This document shows, in pieces, positions 9,701 to 18,413 of a stretch of DNA of 64,000 nucleotides (its first letter is position 1; each line of letters starts with the position of its first letter). The notes under the pieces are model-generated. The model saw only the letters and a program-made list of their open reading frames with translations. It made no database searches and was not told the origin of the DNA. A program made the position numbers and the translations under genes. The stretch lies in NCBI GenBank assembly GCA_016215105.1, contig JACRLJ010000037.1, forward strand, positions 1-64,000, given 5' to 3'. The DNA is from Candidatus Hydrogenedentota bacterium (GTDB lineage: Bacteria; Hydrogenedentota; Hydrogenedentia; Hydrogenedentales; SLHB01).

Positions 9701-10401
9701 TCGTGCAGCGCCTTGCCGAGGGTCATCCCGCGGACGAGTTTCATCGTGTAGTATAGATGCCCGTCCCGCCGCCGGCCCATCTCGTATACGGGGACGATAG
9801 AGGGATGCTCCAACTGACCGGTGATCCGCGCTTCCTGAAGGAATCGGTGTACCACGGGCATTAGGTTCCGTACCGGCGTGTTCGGCATAACGGTGGTAGC
9901 GTCAGACGAGACTGATGGCAGCAACTCTTTTAGCGCGATATCCCGGCCCAGGTGTTGATCGTGGGCCAGCAGCACGCGGCCCATACCCCCGTGGCCGTAT
10001 TGGCTGATATGCGTATAACGCCCCGGGGTTTCTTCGACCGCTGGAAGCATGCCCAACTCGCTATCGGCAATCTCGCTGGAGGTGCTCGGGATATATCGGA
10101 AACCACCGTCTGGCGTGAGCGAGATTACATTCGAGAAGCAGCGACGAATCTGATCCTCGCCGCCAAAGCTTGCCAACGCGTCAGAGTCAATGCCGTTGTG
10201 CGCGCGAATCGCCGCCTCCACAAGGGTCTGGAGCAGCGTACTGTCTTTAGTGGACAGGAGATTTCGGGTGAGCAGGTGGCTATGCAACGGTTGGCTCGGA
10301 TCCGAGGCCCACACTTCCGCCGCTTCGGCGAGCTGGAGCGGAGTTATCTTGTCGAGCTGGACAGCCAGTACGCCAAACAGCAGATTTCGATCTCGGCTCA
10401 C
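6715..10401 (-). CDS. Membrane Ser/Thr protein kinase with WD40 repeats
   Basis: 1228 residues. In order: an N-terminal helical domain (about 1-120); a Hanks-type kinase (about 128-430) with glycine loop GHGGMG (136-141), Lys158, HRDIKPDN (265-272), DWG (285-287) in place of DFG, and MAPEQARG; one membrane segment (about 455-475) followed by a repetitive coiled stretch (RDRAVVARNDAVAARNDA); then about fourteen WD40 repeats from about residue 565 to the end. All catalytic residues are present. The WD40 propeller(s) would lie across the membrane from the kinase and may sense a ligand or scaffold partners. A GAGGGG site precedes the ATG, and a good promoter lies 50-80 bases upstream. Confidence 0.95.
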   Translation of the reverse strand: MSRDRNLLFGVLAVQLDKITPLQLAEAAEVWASDPSQPLHSHLLTRNLLSTKDSTLLQTLVEAAIRAHNGIDSDALASFGGEDQIRRCFSNVISLTPDGGFRYIPSTSSEIADSELGMLPAVEETPGRYTHISQYGHGGMGRVLLAHDQHLGRDIALKELLPSVSSDATTVMPNTPVRNLMPVVHRFLQEARITGQLEHPSIVPVYEMGRRRDGHLYYTMKLVRGMTLGKALHESTSLEKRLAYLPHYLDLCQAIAYAHARKVIHRDIKPDNVMIGDFGETVVIDWGLAKVIDKEDVHLGTLEETIRAMQIDDSPSPVKTHYGEALGTPVYMAPEQARGQLESVDERSDVYSLGAVLYELLTGALPLDGKTVKAILAQAANERPKPIRDHVSDAPPELIAICEKAMDSLPANRYANAKQLAEEIRRFQEGALVQAYAYRFSEHLNRFVRRHKTKLVTAAAGIAALIVVAAVSYVQVRQERDRAVVARNDAVAARNDAVVARDQEAQQREAAERQLYISCIFLARESVDSRRYDVAMQALERAPEQLRNWEWKFYYRLCHLDERTLAGHGNAVPWAEYSPNGKRILTASDDSTAKVWDVASGAVLCTLTGHTDPVEQAHFSSDGTKIVTCSYDKTAKIWDAASGNERVALTGHTDWVMTAEFSPDATRVVTASDDKTAKVWDAASGKEMFTLVGHTAGLRMARFYPDGRDIITVSADATAKVWDASTGQQVRSLSHGGAVMSASFTADGARMLTRAADNTVHIWDADSGENLIVIDGRDGKLCDATFSPDGTRIAAAFRAGYAKVFDAQTGAELLTLPGHQEGGMKARYSPDGANIVTASTDNSACLWDAESGSKLATLHGHSNAINAADFSPDAAHIVTASTDGTAKIWSVLHPATPEQRRLNGNAGDATALAVNRDGSRLITAYQSGSAKVWEPRTGRELLTLSGHSHNIVTAHFSADESRIVTSSSDTTAIVWDATTGQALLTLKGHTKQLTDAEFSPDGTRVVTASLDATAKLWDTTTGAELQTLIAHTEGVGSASFDPSGTKIVTSSGDLTARIWDAASGRELRVLSGHTRGLSAAIFSPDGRQVVTTSGDMTAKLWDVDSGKELATLRGHRNDVLGAVFSPNQEEIATRSSDGFVKIWSLDGQEILSLPAYHFDVSGLCFSPDGQRILTSSSTGAAKLWDVRSGAEMAALPLPPGAVRNGLFTSDGLTVITTSGDIAQVWNAS

Positions 10402-10757
10402 GGTTCCCCTCTATAACGCAGTGATGATGAACTGCCGCGACTGCCAGTGTATCGTATGTCCTGGACTGCGCTTTTGTCAATGGCTCAAGGTTTGTGCCAG
10501 AATCTGGCCCGCGCCACGGCGTTCCCGCGGATACCGCCGCAAGAGCTCTGCGCCAGGAAACTTACGCGGATCTCTTCCGCTTATTACCGGAAGCATTTCG
10601 CCTGAGGGCGCGCAAGAATTGTGCGTTCCTGAGTGATCTTTGGACAGGATCTCGGCGTAGTGAGCGTCTCTTCGTGTTTTCAGCGGGAGAAGGAATACAG
10701 CCCTCACCAACGGTTAGCTCCGGAACTCCCGGACCTGCCAACGACAAGGAATGAAGA
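10402..10757. other. Divergent promoter region between kinase and hisK
   Basis: I found no credible gene. The left end holds the kinase promoter (10451-10480). A short inverted repeat, CTTCCG/CGGAAG with an 8-base gap (10574-10593), lies in the middle and could be a weak operator. An AAGGAA-like ribosome site precedes hisK. Confidence 0.5.
10451..10480 (-). promoter_or_regulatory. Near-consensus promoter of the kinase-WD40 gene
   Basis: On the minus strand there is a perfect -35 TTGACA (10480-10475), an 18-base spacer and a -10 TACGAT (10456-10451). The start codon follows about 50 bases later. This is a pattern match in a non-coding gap. Confidence 0.6.
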
Positions 10758-11648
10758 ATGCATAACCATATGCGTCGACCCTGGAAGGTCTCGCTGCACG
10801 GTGGCCACAGCGGCGAGTTCTGTGACCACGCGAAGGGAACGCTACGCGAGGTCATCGAGGCCGCCATCGCTTGTGGTTACCACACCTTTGGCGTAAGTGA
10901 GCACGCGCCGAGATTGGGCGAACGCTATCTCTACCCGACCGAACGGGACATGGGCTGGGACGTCGCCAAAATCGCTACCGATTTCGACGCATACGGACGA
11001 TCTATCGGTGTCCTTGCCGAGGAGTATGCCGACCGCATCACCATCCTGCGCGGGTTTGAGATTGAAGTTGTGCCTGGTGATCGATACGTCGAAATCATGT
11101 CGAATTATCGCCGCCAGTACGAGTTCGAATACATCGTCGGCTCGGTGCATTACCTTCACGACATTAGCATCGACAGCTCGCAGGAGGAATACGTGAGCGC
11201 GATGGAAATTGCGGGCGGGCTTGAGGCCCTCACGATTGAGTACTACGAGGCCGTCACGAGCATGATTAAGGCACTCAAACCAGAAGTGGTCGGCCATCTC
11301 GATCTGATGCGAAAGAACGCTGGACCCCACGGACCTGTTGACACACCGCCGATTCGCCGCGCCGCCTTGCGGGCGCTCGAGGCCGCGCGCGAATTCGGGG
11401 GCATCCTCGATCTCAACACAGCCGGCTACCGGAAGGGGTTGGGTACGCCGTATCCCGCGCCGTGGCTCGTTCGTGAAGCCAATCGCATGGGCGTTCCCTT
11501 CTGTATTGGTGACGATAGCCACGGGCCAGATGACGTTGGGGCGGGGCTCGACGCAGCGCGCGCGTACCTGCTTGAAAACGGGGTGAACAGCGTAACCGTA
11601 TTGACCAAAGAGGATGGTGAACTTGTCCGCAAGACGGTTCCGCTGTAG
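10758..11648 (+). CDS. hisK: Histidinol-phosphatase, PHP family (HisK-type)
   Basis: 296 residues. It dephosphorylates L-histidinol phosphate, the penultimate step of histidine synthesis. PHP metal-binding signatures appear in order: SLHGGHS (His14, His17), VSEHAP, GFEIEVV, VGSVHYLHD, GHLDLM and a final GDDSHGP. Length and motif order fit monofunctional HisJ/HisK enzymes. No other his gene is present here. A different PHP phosphoesterase activity cannot be excluded. The start ATG at 10758 follows a purine-rich AAGGAATGA. Confidence 0.85.
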   Translation: MHNHMRRPWKVSLHGGHSGEFCDHAKGTLREVIEAAIACGYHTFGVSEHAPRLGERYLYPTERDMGWDVAKIATDFDAYGRSIGVLAEEYADRITILRGFEIEVVPGDRYVEIMSNYRRQYEFEYIVGSVHYLHDISIDSSQEEYVSAMEIAGGLEALTIEYYEAVTSMIKALKPEVVGHLDLMRKNAGPHGPVDTPPIRRAALRALEAAREFGGILDLNTAGYRKGLGTPYPAPWLVREANRMGVPFCIGDDSHGPDDVGAGLDAARAYLLENGVNSVTVLTKEDGELVRKTVPL

Positions 11649-11703
11649 CGGCATGGTGTGCGTGCGCCTGCGCGCATTGGGAAGGCCGCGGGGCAATCGG
11701 TTC

Positions 11704-12381
11704 TCAGCGGAGCATTGACCCCTTGTCCAGGCGATGCGTGATGGTTGCGTACGTAGATGCCTTCGGGTCGTGGGTGACCATGATCACCGTCTTCCCGAAG
11801 TCGCGGTTCAGCTTGCGAAGAATGGTGAGGACTTCCTCAGCCGAATGCGCATCCAAATCTCCAGTCGGTTCATCAGCGAGAATCATATTGGGATCGGTGA
11901 TCAGTGCGCGCGCGATAGCCACGCGCTGTTCCTGTCCGCCCGAAAGCTGCCGTGGATAGTGGGTCATACGGTCGCTCAACCCCACAATGTCCAGCGCGGT
12001 CCGCACGTGCTCCTCGCGTTCACGCCTGCTCAGGCTCGTTAGCAGTAGCGGCATCTCAACGTTTTCGAACGCCGTCAGCACCGGAATAAGGTTGAACGAC
12101 TGGAACACGAACCCAATGTGCTCGATACGCCATTCCGATAGCTCTTCTTCGTTCATGTCGCTGATTTCGTGATCCAACACCCAGCAGTCTCCGCTGGTGG
12201 GGTGATCGATCCCCGCAATGATATGAAGCAAGGTTGATTTGCCCGATCCCGATGGTCCCATCAGTGAGACGAACTCACCGGCCACGATGTCTAGATCGAT
12301 ATTGTCCAACGCGACGACATCCGTGCCGCCGTGAATGAAGGTCTTGCGCAAGTTCCGGATTTGAACGATTGGTCGTGCCAT
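11704..12381 (-). CDS. ABC transporter ATP-binding protein (MacB/LolD type)
   Basis: 225 residues. Walker [10 protein letters not shown] (42-50), ABC signature LSGGQEQR and Walker [13 protein letters not shown] are all intact. The GDLD after Walker B is typical of the MacB/LolD/FtsE group, whose permeases work by mechanotransmission. It is the last gene of a four-gene minus-strand operon, 18 bases after the adaptor gene, and supplies ATP hydrolysis for the two FtsX-like permeases. Confidence 0.95.
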   Translation of the reverse strand: MARPIVQIRNLRKTFIHGGTDVVALDNIDLDIVAGEFVSLMGPSGSGKSTLLHIIAGIDHPTSGDCWVLDHEISDMNEEELSEWRIEHIGFVFQSFNLIPVLTAFENVEMPLLLTSLSRREREEHVRTALDIVGLSDRMTHYPRQLSGGQEQRVAIARALITDPNMILADEPTGDLDAHSAEEVLTILRKLNRDFGKTVIMVTHDPKASTYATITHRLDKGSMLR

Positions 12382-12399
12382 GAATTCGAGCTATCCGTT

Positions 12400-13749
12400 C
12401 TACGGCGTTGCGACGACGCGGACGCCGTCCTTCAGCTTGTCGGTGGGGGACACAATCAGTGTTTCCGATCCGTCAAGTCCTTGTATGACTTCCATTCCTT
12501 GTGCGGCGTCGATCCCAAGTCTTACGGCTTTGGCTTTAGCTTTGCCGTCCGCGAGGATGTATACGATGGAATCCTTGTCGTTTTGTACTAGGGCGGTCTT
12601 GGGAATCCAGAGGCGCGATTGTCCTTTGGAGTTTGACGCAGTTGACGCATCCCCGAGGAACGTGACACGCGCGTTCACCTCCGTCGTAATTGAATCGTCT
12701 GGGTCAACTACACGGACTTTGACTTGGACTGTTCCCTTTTGGCGGTCGGCCTGTGGTGAAATATCGTCGACCTCACCCGAATATACTTTGCCGGGACGTG
12801 AATCAAGCCGAATCTCGGATTGCTGGCGCAGCTTGATCTTCGAGAGTTCAGTCTCGTTGAGGTCGATCTCGACCTGCAGGTCGCTTAAGTCCGCCATCGT
12901 AACGACCGAACTCTTGGCGCCGCGTGTGCCACCGAAATTGGTGTTGGTGACCAGTTCGCCTTGTTCCGCCAATTTCTCCAGAATTGTGCCGCTGATGGGC
13001 GCGCAAATCACGGTGTACGCCAATTCCGTCTGCGCCAATTCGAGATTTCCTTCGGCCTCATGCAATTGCGCTTCCGCGGCGTCGATCTGTTCCTTGCGCG
13101 GCCCGATGGCCACGAGTTCCGCGGCCTTGCGATCCGAGTCCAACTTCGCTCTAGCCACGTCGCATGTGGTTGTGGCGCGGTCAAGTTCCTGTTGAGACAC
13201 CGCCCCGCGTCTACGCAGGTTCTTCAAGCGGTCAACGTCGAGTTCCGCGTTGCGCAGTGTTGCTTCCGAGGATGCGACGTTTGCTTTGGCGGCGGCGATT
13301 TCCTGTGGGCGCGAGCCTGCGCGCAGCTCTGCGAGCCGGGCGCGCAACGTGACTACTTGCGCCTGCGCCGACTTTACCCGCGCCTGATAATCGGCGTCGT
13401 CAATTCGTAGCAGCACATCGCCGGCTTTTACCCGGTCGCCGCGCTTGATCCGCAGTTCCTGAACCCGTCCGACGATCATCGAGCTTACCTCGACTTTGTG
13501 CCGAGGCGTTATATAACCGCTTGCCGTTACCAAGGCAGGCCCCTTGCCCGTAGCGGTGTCTTCCTGTTGAATTCGCGCGGTCGTGACAGGAATCGGCGCG
13601 TTCCGCATTGCATGTATTCCGAACGCGCCGCCGGCGAACGCCAGCACGGCAATGGTCCAGGTTGCGATCCCTCGCCGCCGGCGAGGACGCTTTCTTTCGT
13701 TCGCGATTCGTAGTTTCGAGAGTTGGTTATCCAGATTGGGGTTGGTCAT
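12400..13749 (-). CDS. HlyD/MacA-like periplasmic adaptor of ABC exporter
   Basis: 449 residues. A short cytoplasmic N-terminus precedes one membrane anchor (about 28-48, IATWTIAVLAFAGGAFGI). Then come a lipoyl-type half motif (GRVQELRIKRGDRVKAGDVL), a long helical hairpin rich in Ala/Glu/Arg, the second lipoyl half (AYTVICAPISGTIL) and beta-barrel domains. It would link the inner-membrane permease to an outer-membrane channel. No outer-membrane factor lies in this operon; the RND operon's channel at 59 kb is one candidate partner. Spacing to neighbours is 34 and 18 bases. Confidence 0.92.
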   Translation of the reverse strand: MTNPNLDNQLSKLRIANERKRPRRRRGIATWTIAVLAFAGGAFGIHAMRNAPIPVTTARIQQEDTATGKGPALVTASGYITPRHKVEVSSMIVGRVQELRIKRGDRVKAGDVLLRIDDADYQARVKSAQAQVVTLRARLAELRAGSRPQEIAAAKANVASSEATLRNAELDVDRLKNLRRRGAVSQQELDRATTTCDVARAKLDSDRKAAELVAIGPRKEQIDAAEAQLHEAEGNLELAQTELAYTVICAPISGTILEKLAEQGELVTNTNFGGTRGAKSSVVTMADLSDLQVEIDLNETELSKIKLRQQSEIRLDSRPGKVYSGEVDDISPQADRQKGTVQVKVRVVDPDDSITTEVNARVTFLGDASTASNSKGQSRLWIPKTALVQNDKDSIVYILADGKAKAKAVRLGIDAAQGMEVIQGLDGSETLIVSPTDKLKDGVRVVATP

Positions 13750-13783
13750 CGTTGCCCTCTTACATCTACCGTTTGTGCCGTCA

Positions 13784-14944
13784 TCACACGGACCTCAAGG
13801 CGGAAAGAACCGGCTGCTTCGAGGCCGACCACGCGGGTGGCAATCCTCCCGCGGCGCCCATGGCGGCTGCGAAGAGCATACCTTTTAGCATTAGTTGCGG
13901 GGTAATCGAGAACAGAAACACGATTTCGCTGAAGGAATCGAAATTGGTGGTGCCAGTCGCCAACCCGTTGATTGGCAGCGCAAGGACGCAGCCCAGCGCG
14001 CCGCCCAGCAATGCGAGGCACACGGATTCGATCAAGAAGCTCACAAGGATCGCGCGCGGGGAGAAGCCCATAATGCGCAGCGTTCCAATCTCACGAACGC
14101 GGTTTGCCACATTTCCGTACATCGTATTCATGCCGGCAAAGCACGCGCCAATCGCCATGGTCATCGCCAAGAATGCCGCGAAAGCCTTGACCGGTTTCGC
14201 GGTCTTGGTTTGTTGTTGGTAGTACTCCACTTCATCTTTCGCGATCAACTTCAGGCGTTTATCTTGATCTACATAATTCCGGATGGCCGAGACAGCGTCA
14301 CGGTCGCGCGCGCGAACCACAACGGTGCTGTAATTTACCCGGTCGAATTCCTGCATTACCTCTCTGCCATCCGCCCATATCTCCGAGTTATATGCAGTTC
14401 CCTGCGCGTCGAAGATGCCCACAACGGTGAACTCGCCCCGGCCAAGCCTGGGGTGATCTCCCAGGCGGAGTCCTTGATAGCGGTCAGACACTGGACGCGC
14501 CACGATCATTTCGCGTAGACCGGGGCGCATCATTCGCCCGTCAACGAGCCGTACCGCCGGCCGCAACCGAAACGCGTTCGCGTGTACACCGCGAATCATT
14601 ATGTTCGCCGTGCGTCCGTCCCTGCGCGGTTTGTTGATCAGGGTGATAATCTCAGGGGCGGCCAGTGGCTCGCCGTTGTCTGCGGACGCTACGCCGGGGA
14701 TGTTCCGGGCGAGTTGGTATTGCTCCATGCTGATTTCACTCTGGCTGTCGGCCTGGGCTCCGGACCGCATGATGATGACGTTAAGGGGATTGCCCGTTGT
14801 TGTAAGGGCGCGGTCAATACCCTGCGCAAGAGACATCACGATCACAAATGTCGCCACGACCAAAGAAAACGTCGCCGCAGTCAAAGTCGTGCTCTTCCAC
14901 CGGGTCATCAGGTACCGAATGTTGTAGCGCAACGGAATCAGCAT
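13784..14944 (-). CDS. ABC exporter permease (FtsX/MacB-like), second copy
   Basis: 386 residues. The N-terminal membrane segment (LTAATFSLVVATFVIVMSL) is followed by a large periplasmic MacB-type domain and three C-terminal membrane helices of the FtsX family. It begins two bases after the upstream permease gene ends, so the two are translationally coupled. They probably form a heterodimeric permease working with the ATPase at 11704. The exported substrate is unknown; lipids, lipoproteins, peptides or antibiotics are all known for the family. Confidence 0.9.
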   Translation of the reverse strand: MLIPLRYNIRYLMTRWKSTTLTAATFSLVVATFVIVMSLAQGIDRALTTTGNPLNVIIMRSGAQADSQSEISMEQYQLARNIPGVASADNGEPLAAPEIITLINKPRRDGRTANIMIRGVHANAFRLRPAVRLVDGRMMRPGLREMIVARPVSDRYQGLRLGDHPRLGRGEFTVVGIFDAQGTAYNSEIWADGREVMQEFDRVNYSTVVVRARDRDAVSAIRNYVDQDKRLKLIAKDEVEYYQQQTKTAKPVKAFAAFLAMTMAIGACFAGMNTMYGNVANRVREIGTLRIMGFSPRAILVSFLIESVCLALLGGALGCVLALPINGLATGTTNFDSFSEIVFLFSITPQLMLKGMLFAAAMGAAGGLPPAWSASKQPVLSALRSV

Positions 14945-14946
14945 CG

Positions 14947-16086
14947 TCAGTCCAGATGGCGCATTGCGGCGCTGATGTTCAGGCGTACGGCCTGCCGGGC
15001 AGGGAAGAAGCCGGACAGAATACCGATGGCTAGCCCGGTTCCCAATACGACGGCGTACGTCATCGCAGTGGGGCTGAATCGCGTGATGAACCCCTGCGTC
15101 ATTCGATTGAGGTCGGCGAAGCGCAACGCGGCGCCCATTGCGATGCCCAATCCAGCTCCTGTCATCGAGATCGACAACGCCTCCCCCATGACGAGCGAAA
15201 GGATAGTCCTCCGCGGAAACCCAATCGTCTTGAGAATTGCGACTTCTTTTACGCGTTCACGCATTGTCATTGCCATGGTGCTGACGGCGACCAGAAGCAT
15301 GGTGAACACGACGACTCCAGCAACCGAACTGATAATGGTCTGAATGTTGCCCAGCATCGAGACGAAACCCAGCACAAATGCTTTTTCCGTGGTCGTTTTT
15401 GTTTCCGCGGGTGAGTTCCGGAACATGGTGTCGATGGCCTCGGCAACTCTTGGCACGGCCGCGGCGCTCGACGCTTTCACTGCGAACGTGCCCGATATTC
15501 CGGGATTGCCCAGGGCTTCCTCCAGATAGTCGTGACGAAGGTACAGCATTTCAGCGGAAGTCGGTTCGGTGAAAATGCCCACGATCTTGAGTTCGAGGTC
15601 TACCGGAAAAATCGTTCCCTGAAGCGTGATTGTGTCGCCGACCTTCCACCCAAACCGAGCGGCCAGCTTCTCACTGGCGGTTGCTCCGCTGCGTGTCGCG
15701 GCGAACGCGGCCTTCTGTTCCGGGCTTATCTTCTGCTCGGAGTAGATTTCCCATATTCCTTTCGGATCAACGGAAAAATTCGCGAAGAGATAGTCCGGGT
15801 CCTTGTAGATGCCGTTGACCCACTGGAAGGGGATAACTTTCTCGACTTCGGGTATCCGTTTGATCTTGTCGAGATAGGCCAAGGGAAGTATATCGGCCAG
15901 CGACGTAGAGCGCGCCACAATGAGCCGGAGCGCTGATTCGTCCTGGATCACGGGATGCAGAAGCACATCCATGAAGGTGAGCAAAGCCAGGAGCAGGAAC
16001 AGCGAAAAGCCAATACTGAGAACAGTGAGCCCGGTGCGCCGCTTGTTTCGCAGGGCGTTCTTCCAGATATAGCGTGCAAGACTCAT
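14947..16086 (-). CDS. ABC exporter permease (FtsX/MacB-like), first copy
   Basis: About 379 residues from the chosen start (MSLARYIWKNALRNKRRTG). That is the usual N-terminus of this family, with basic residues before the first helix (LTVLSIGFSLFLLLALLTF). The reading frame is open to 16182, but the extra residues look non-homologous. A TAGGAG lies somewhat far (about 15 bases) upstream of 16086, so the start is not certain. A periplasmic domain and three C-terminal membrane helices follow. It is the first gene of the exporter operon. Confidence 0.88.
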   Translation of the reverse strand: MSLARYIWKNALRNKRRTGLTVLSIGFSLFLLLALLTFMDVLLHPVIQDESALRLIVARSTSLADILPLAYLDKIKRIPEVEKVIPFQWVNGIYKDPDYLFANFSVDPKGIWEIYSEQKISPEQKAAFAATRSGATASEKLAARFGWKVGDTITLQGTIFPVDLELKIVGIFTEPTSAEMLYLRHDYLEEALGNPGISGTFAVKASSAAAVPRVAEAIDTMFRNSPAETKTTTEKAFVLGFVSMLGNIQTIISSVAGVVVFTMLLVAVSTMAMTMRERVKEVAILKTIGFPRRTILSLVMGEALSISMTGAGLGIAMGAALRFADLNRMTQGFITRFSPTAMTYAVVLGTGLAIGILSGFFPARQAVRLNISAAMRHLD

Positions 16087-16200
16087 GCGACCGACCCGGC
16101 GATCTCCTACCGTTCGAAGTCCATCCGCCAAATATAGTATCGCGGTGTGGAACGGATATCCACTCGAATCCGATTTCCCCAAAGTGAGAGAACTGAAGAG

Positions 16201-16226
16201 CCGGGACGGACTGCTGTCCGCCCCGG
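16201..16226 (-). terminator. Strong hairpin between hsp20 and the exporter operon
   Basis: Eleven-base arms (16201-16211 and 16216-16226) around a TGCT loop. In minus-strand RNA the single mismatch becomes a G-U pair. It lies 64 bases past the hsp20 stop and could end that transcript, although a pyrimidine-rich stretch rather than a clear U-run follows. Confidence 0.4.
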
Positions 16227-16289
16227 TCTCGCGCTATTCCTGCTATTGATCGACACCCGGCCTTGTCCGGGTAAAATGGCGTAATCCCG

Positions 16290-16730
16290 TTAGTTCACGG
16301 ACACTTCGACCTTGCGGGGCTGTACCTGTTCTGGTTTCGGCAGAAGTACACGCAGGACACCGTTCTCGAACTTCGCTTCCACCTTGGCCGCGTCGATTTT
16401 CTCGGCAAAGCGGAATGTGCGCTCGAACGCGCCATAGCGCCGCTCGGACTGCCGATACTGTCCCGATTCAGGCGCTGGTTCGCTCTTCCGTTCGCCCTTA
16501 ATGGTGAGCGTGTTGGCGATGACTTCCAGTTCGAAGTCTTCGCGTTTCAAGCCGGGCAAATCTACTTCCAGCGTGAACGCGCCGGGCGTTTCCAGAATGT
16601 CCACCGCGGGCGCCCAATCCGATGGCCGCGCTGTTTCCTTGGCGGCGCCATCCGAGAAACTGCGATTCAGTTCGTTTACGATCTGCCACAAGGCGGCGGG
16701 TTGAAAACCAGTTCTGCACGCATATGTCAT
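16290..16730 (-). CDS. Small heat shock protein (Hsp20/alpha-crystallin)
   Basis: 146 residues. It is an ATP-independent chaperone holding unfolded proteins in the cytosol. The alpha-crystallin domain runs from about residue 40 (APAVDILETPGAFTLEVDLPG) to the conserved C-terminal GVLRVLLPKPE motif; the tail carries no clear IxI/V motif. The frame opens at 16748, but AAGGAG falls ten bases before the ATG at 16730, so the shorter start (MTYACRTGF) is preferred. No CIRCE element was found upstream. Confidence 0.93.
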   Translation of the reverse strand: MTYACRTGFQPAALWQIVNELNRSFSDGAAKETARPSDWAPAVDILETPGAFTLEVDLPGLKREDFELEVIANTLTIKGERKSEPAPESGQYRQSERRYGAFERTFRFAEKIDAAKVEAKFENGVLRVLLPKPEQVQPRKVEVSVN

Positions 16731-17100
16731 GGGGTAATTCTCCTTCATTCTTGGGTTTCGGATCTGTCAGCCGGTTCAAAGACCGATACTGCTCTATGGA
16801 GCAACCGCTGTGCCATGACGCATTGCGCCCGGGAAGACCGAAATCATGCGCGTTTTGTTCGTAATCCTGCTCGCCGGGCGCTTCCGCGCGATCCGGTTGT
16901 TCGGTTTTGAAACCAATCGTCTGATTCATATTGAAGCGGCGGCAGATCGAATCGTATCGCACACCGGCCTCACTATCTGGTACGATAGGGTCCTTCGCTG
17001 AGTTTGCCCAGCGGACTTCTTTAGCGCTTCTGAGACATCTGGATGACTCTGTCTTGATCCTGCCTCGAAAGAATATTTCCTTCACTCACGTTCAGTCCGC
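16731..17100. other. Divergent intergenic region, hsp20 / MFS
   Basis: Long frames cross this gap on the minus strand but run into hsp20 out of frame and lack ribosome sites and recognisable motifs. I see no CIRCE-type inverted repeat and no convincing -35/-10 pair. It presumably holds promoters for both flanking genes. Confidence 0.4.
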
Positions 17101-18369
17101 ATGATGGAACTGGAATCGAGAGCGCCGGCGCTTGTGCCCCGCGCCACACATTGGTGGAACTTCTGGATTTGCGGATGGGAGGCGGCCATTTATATTGCGG
17201 CCGCCCAGATGATGGGGCCGATGACGCTTATCCCGTTTCTTTTCAAACAGACGGGAATTGACGACGCCTGGCTCGGCCTATTTACGATTTCTGCCCTTAT
17301 CGCCGCGGTGGGGGGACCTATTGGTTCCGCGTGGGGCGGTAATCGCGCGTACAAGCTTCCGTTCTGTCTGCCGGTGTGCTTTGTGCAGCGGCTTCCGTTC
17401 TTTGCGGTTCCCCTCGGCGTGTGGCTGTTGTTCTCGCACCCGGCGGCGCTTCTTTGGGTGCTGGTTGGCGCCTGGGTCGCGAGCAGCTTTCTCGGCGGCG
17501 TTGTCGAGCCTGTCTACCACGCGATGCTCACGCACAGTACGCGCGAACGCTGGTGGGGACGGTTGATCGGTACGCGGAATGTTCTTGCTGCGGCCGCGGG
17601 GCTGGCTACCGCCGTGTTGGTGTGGCGAGTGAACCTGGCGTTCACTGTCCCACAGAACTATATCGTATTGGGTTGGCTCGGTGTCGTCCTGTTGTTTGTC
17701 TCATACTATCTGATATCGCGCATTCGTGAAATTCCGGCGCCAATTGCCTGGCGCGGGGAACGTCAGTCCCTCGGCTCCGCGCTCCTATCGACGTGGAGCA
17801 TCTATCGCGAAAATACCCACGTGCGATGGCTGGTCATCGCGCGGGTGGTGCGCAGCGCAGGTTTTGTCATGGGCACGTATCTCCCGGCATTCTTCATCAG
17901 CCGTTGCGGCTTGACCGAGGCGCAGATGTGGGCGCCATTGGCGCTGACCAGCATTTCCGAGATTACCGCGTACACCGTCGGCGGTTGGATCGTGGATCGA
18001 TTCGGCGCCAAGGCGGCGCTGGTGATGTCCGGATCGCTTATTTTCGTCAACTCCTTTTTGCTCATGCACTGTTATTCGATGACGGCGTTTATTCTGCTGT
18101 ATCCGAGTCTGTCCCTCGGTGGAAGTCTGCTCACCATCGGTTGGCCGACGTACATTCTCAAGTTTGCCCCGGGCGAACAGCGCTCGGCGTATTGGTCTGC
18201 GATAGGGCTGGCCTCCGCGCCGGGCAGCGTCGTTGCCAGCATCGCGGGCGTCGTACTTGTGCGAATGTACGGGTTCGAGTATATCTTCTACCTTAGCGCG
18301 CTCGGCGGACTCGGTTCCGCCGTCTTGTTCTACCTGAAGGTTCCGCGGGTTCGCTCGGCGGCGGTGTAG
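17101..18369 (+). CDS. Major facilitator superfamily transporter
   Basis: 422 residues with about twelve hydrophobic helices in two halves. The central cytoplasmic loop falls around residues 195-225 (REIPAPIAWRGERQSLGSA). The inter-helix TM2-3 motif is degenerate, so substrate class cannot be read. It is similar in style to uncharacterised sugar or drug MFS proteins of PVC bacteria. Two consecutive ATGs open the frame and neither has a clear ribosome site. It converges with the following membrane protein gene. Confidence 0.88.
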   Translation: MMELESRAPALVPRATHWWNFWICGWEAAIYIAAAQMMGPMTLIPFLFKQTGIDDAWLGLFTISALIAAVGGPIGSAWGGNRAYKLPFCLPVCFVQRLPFFAVPLGVWLLFSHPAALLWVLVGAWVASSFLGGVVEPVYHAMLTHSTRERWWGRLIGTRNVLAAAAGLATAVLVWRVNLAFTVPQNYIVLGWLGVVLLFVSYYLISRIREIPAPIAWRGERQSLGSALLSTWSIYRENTHVRWLVIARVVRSAGFVMGTYLPAFFISRCGLTEAQMWAPLALTSISEITAYTVGGWIVDRFGAKAALVMSGSLIFVNSFLLMHCYSMTAFILLYPSLSLGGSLLTIGWPTYILKFAPGEQRSAYWSAIGLASAPGSVVASIAGVVLVRMYGFEYIFYLSALGGLGSAVLFYLKVPRVRSAAV

Positions 18370-18413
18370 AGCACGAAAGCGGCACGACCACTCGTCATCC
18401 TTTGTGTAAGGCG

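Noticed and set aside
16265-16285. ACCCGG/CCGGGT hairpin as hsp20 terminator
   Set aside because: In the minus-strand direction the U-rich stretch precedes rather than follows the stem; the 16201 hairpin is the better candidate.
16498-17085. Minus-strand frame of 195 codons upstream of hsp20
   Set aside because: It overlaps hsp20 in another frame, has no ribosome site and no domain.
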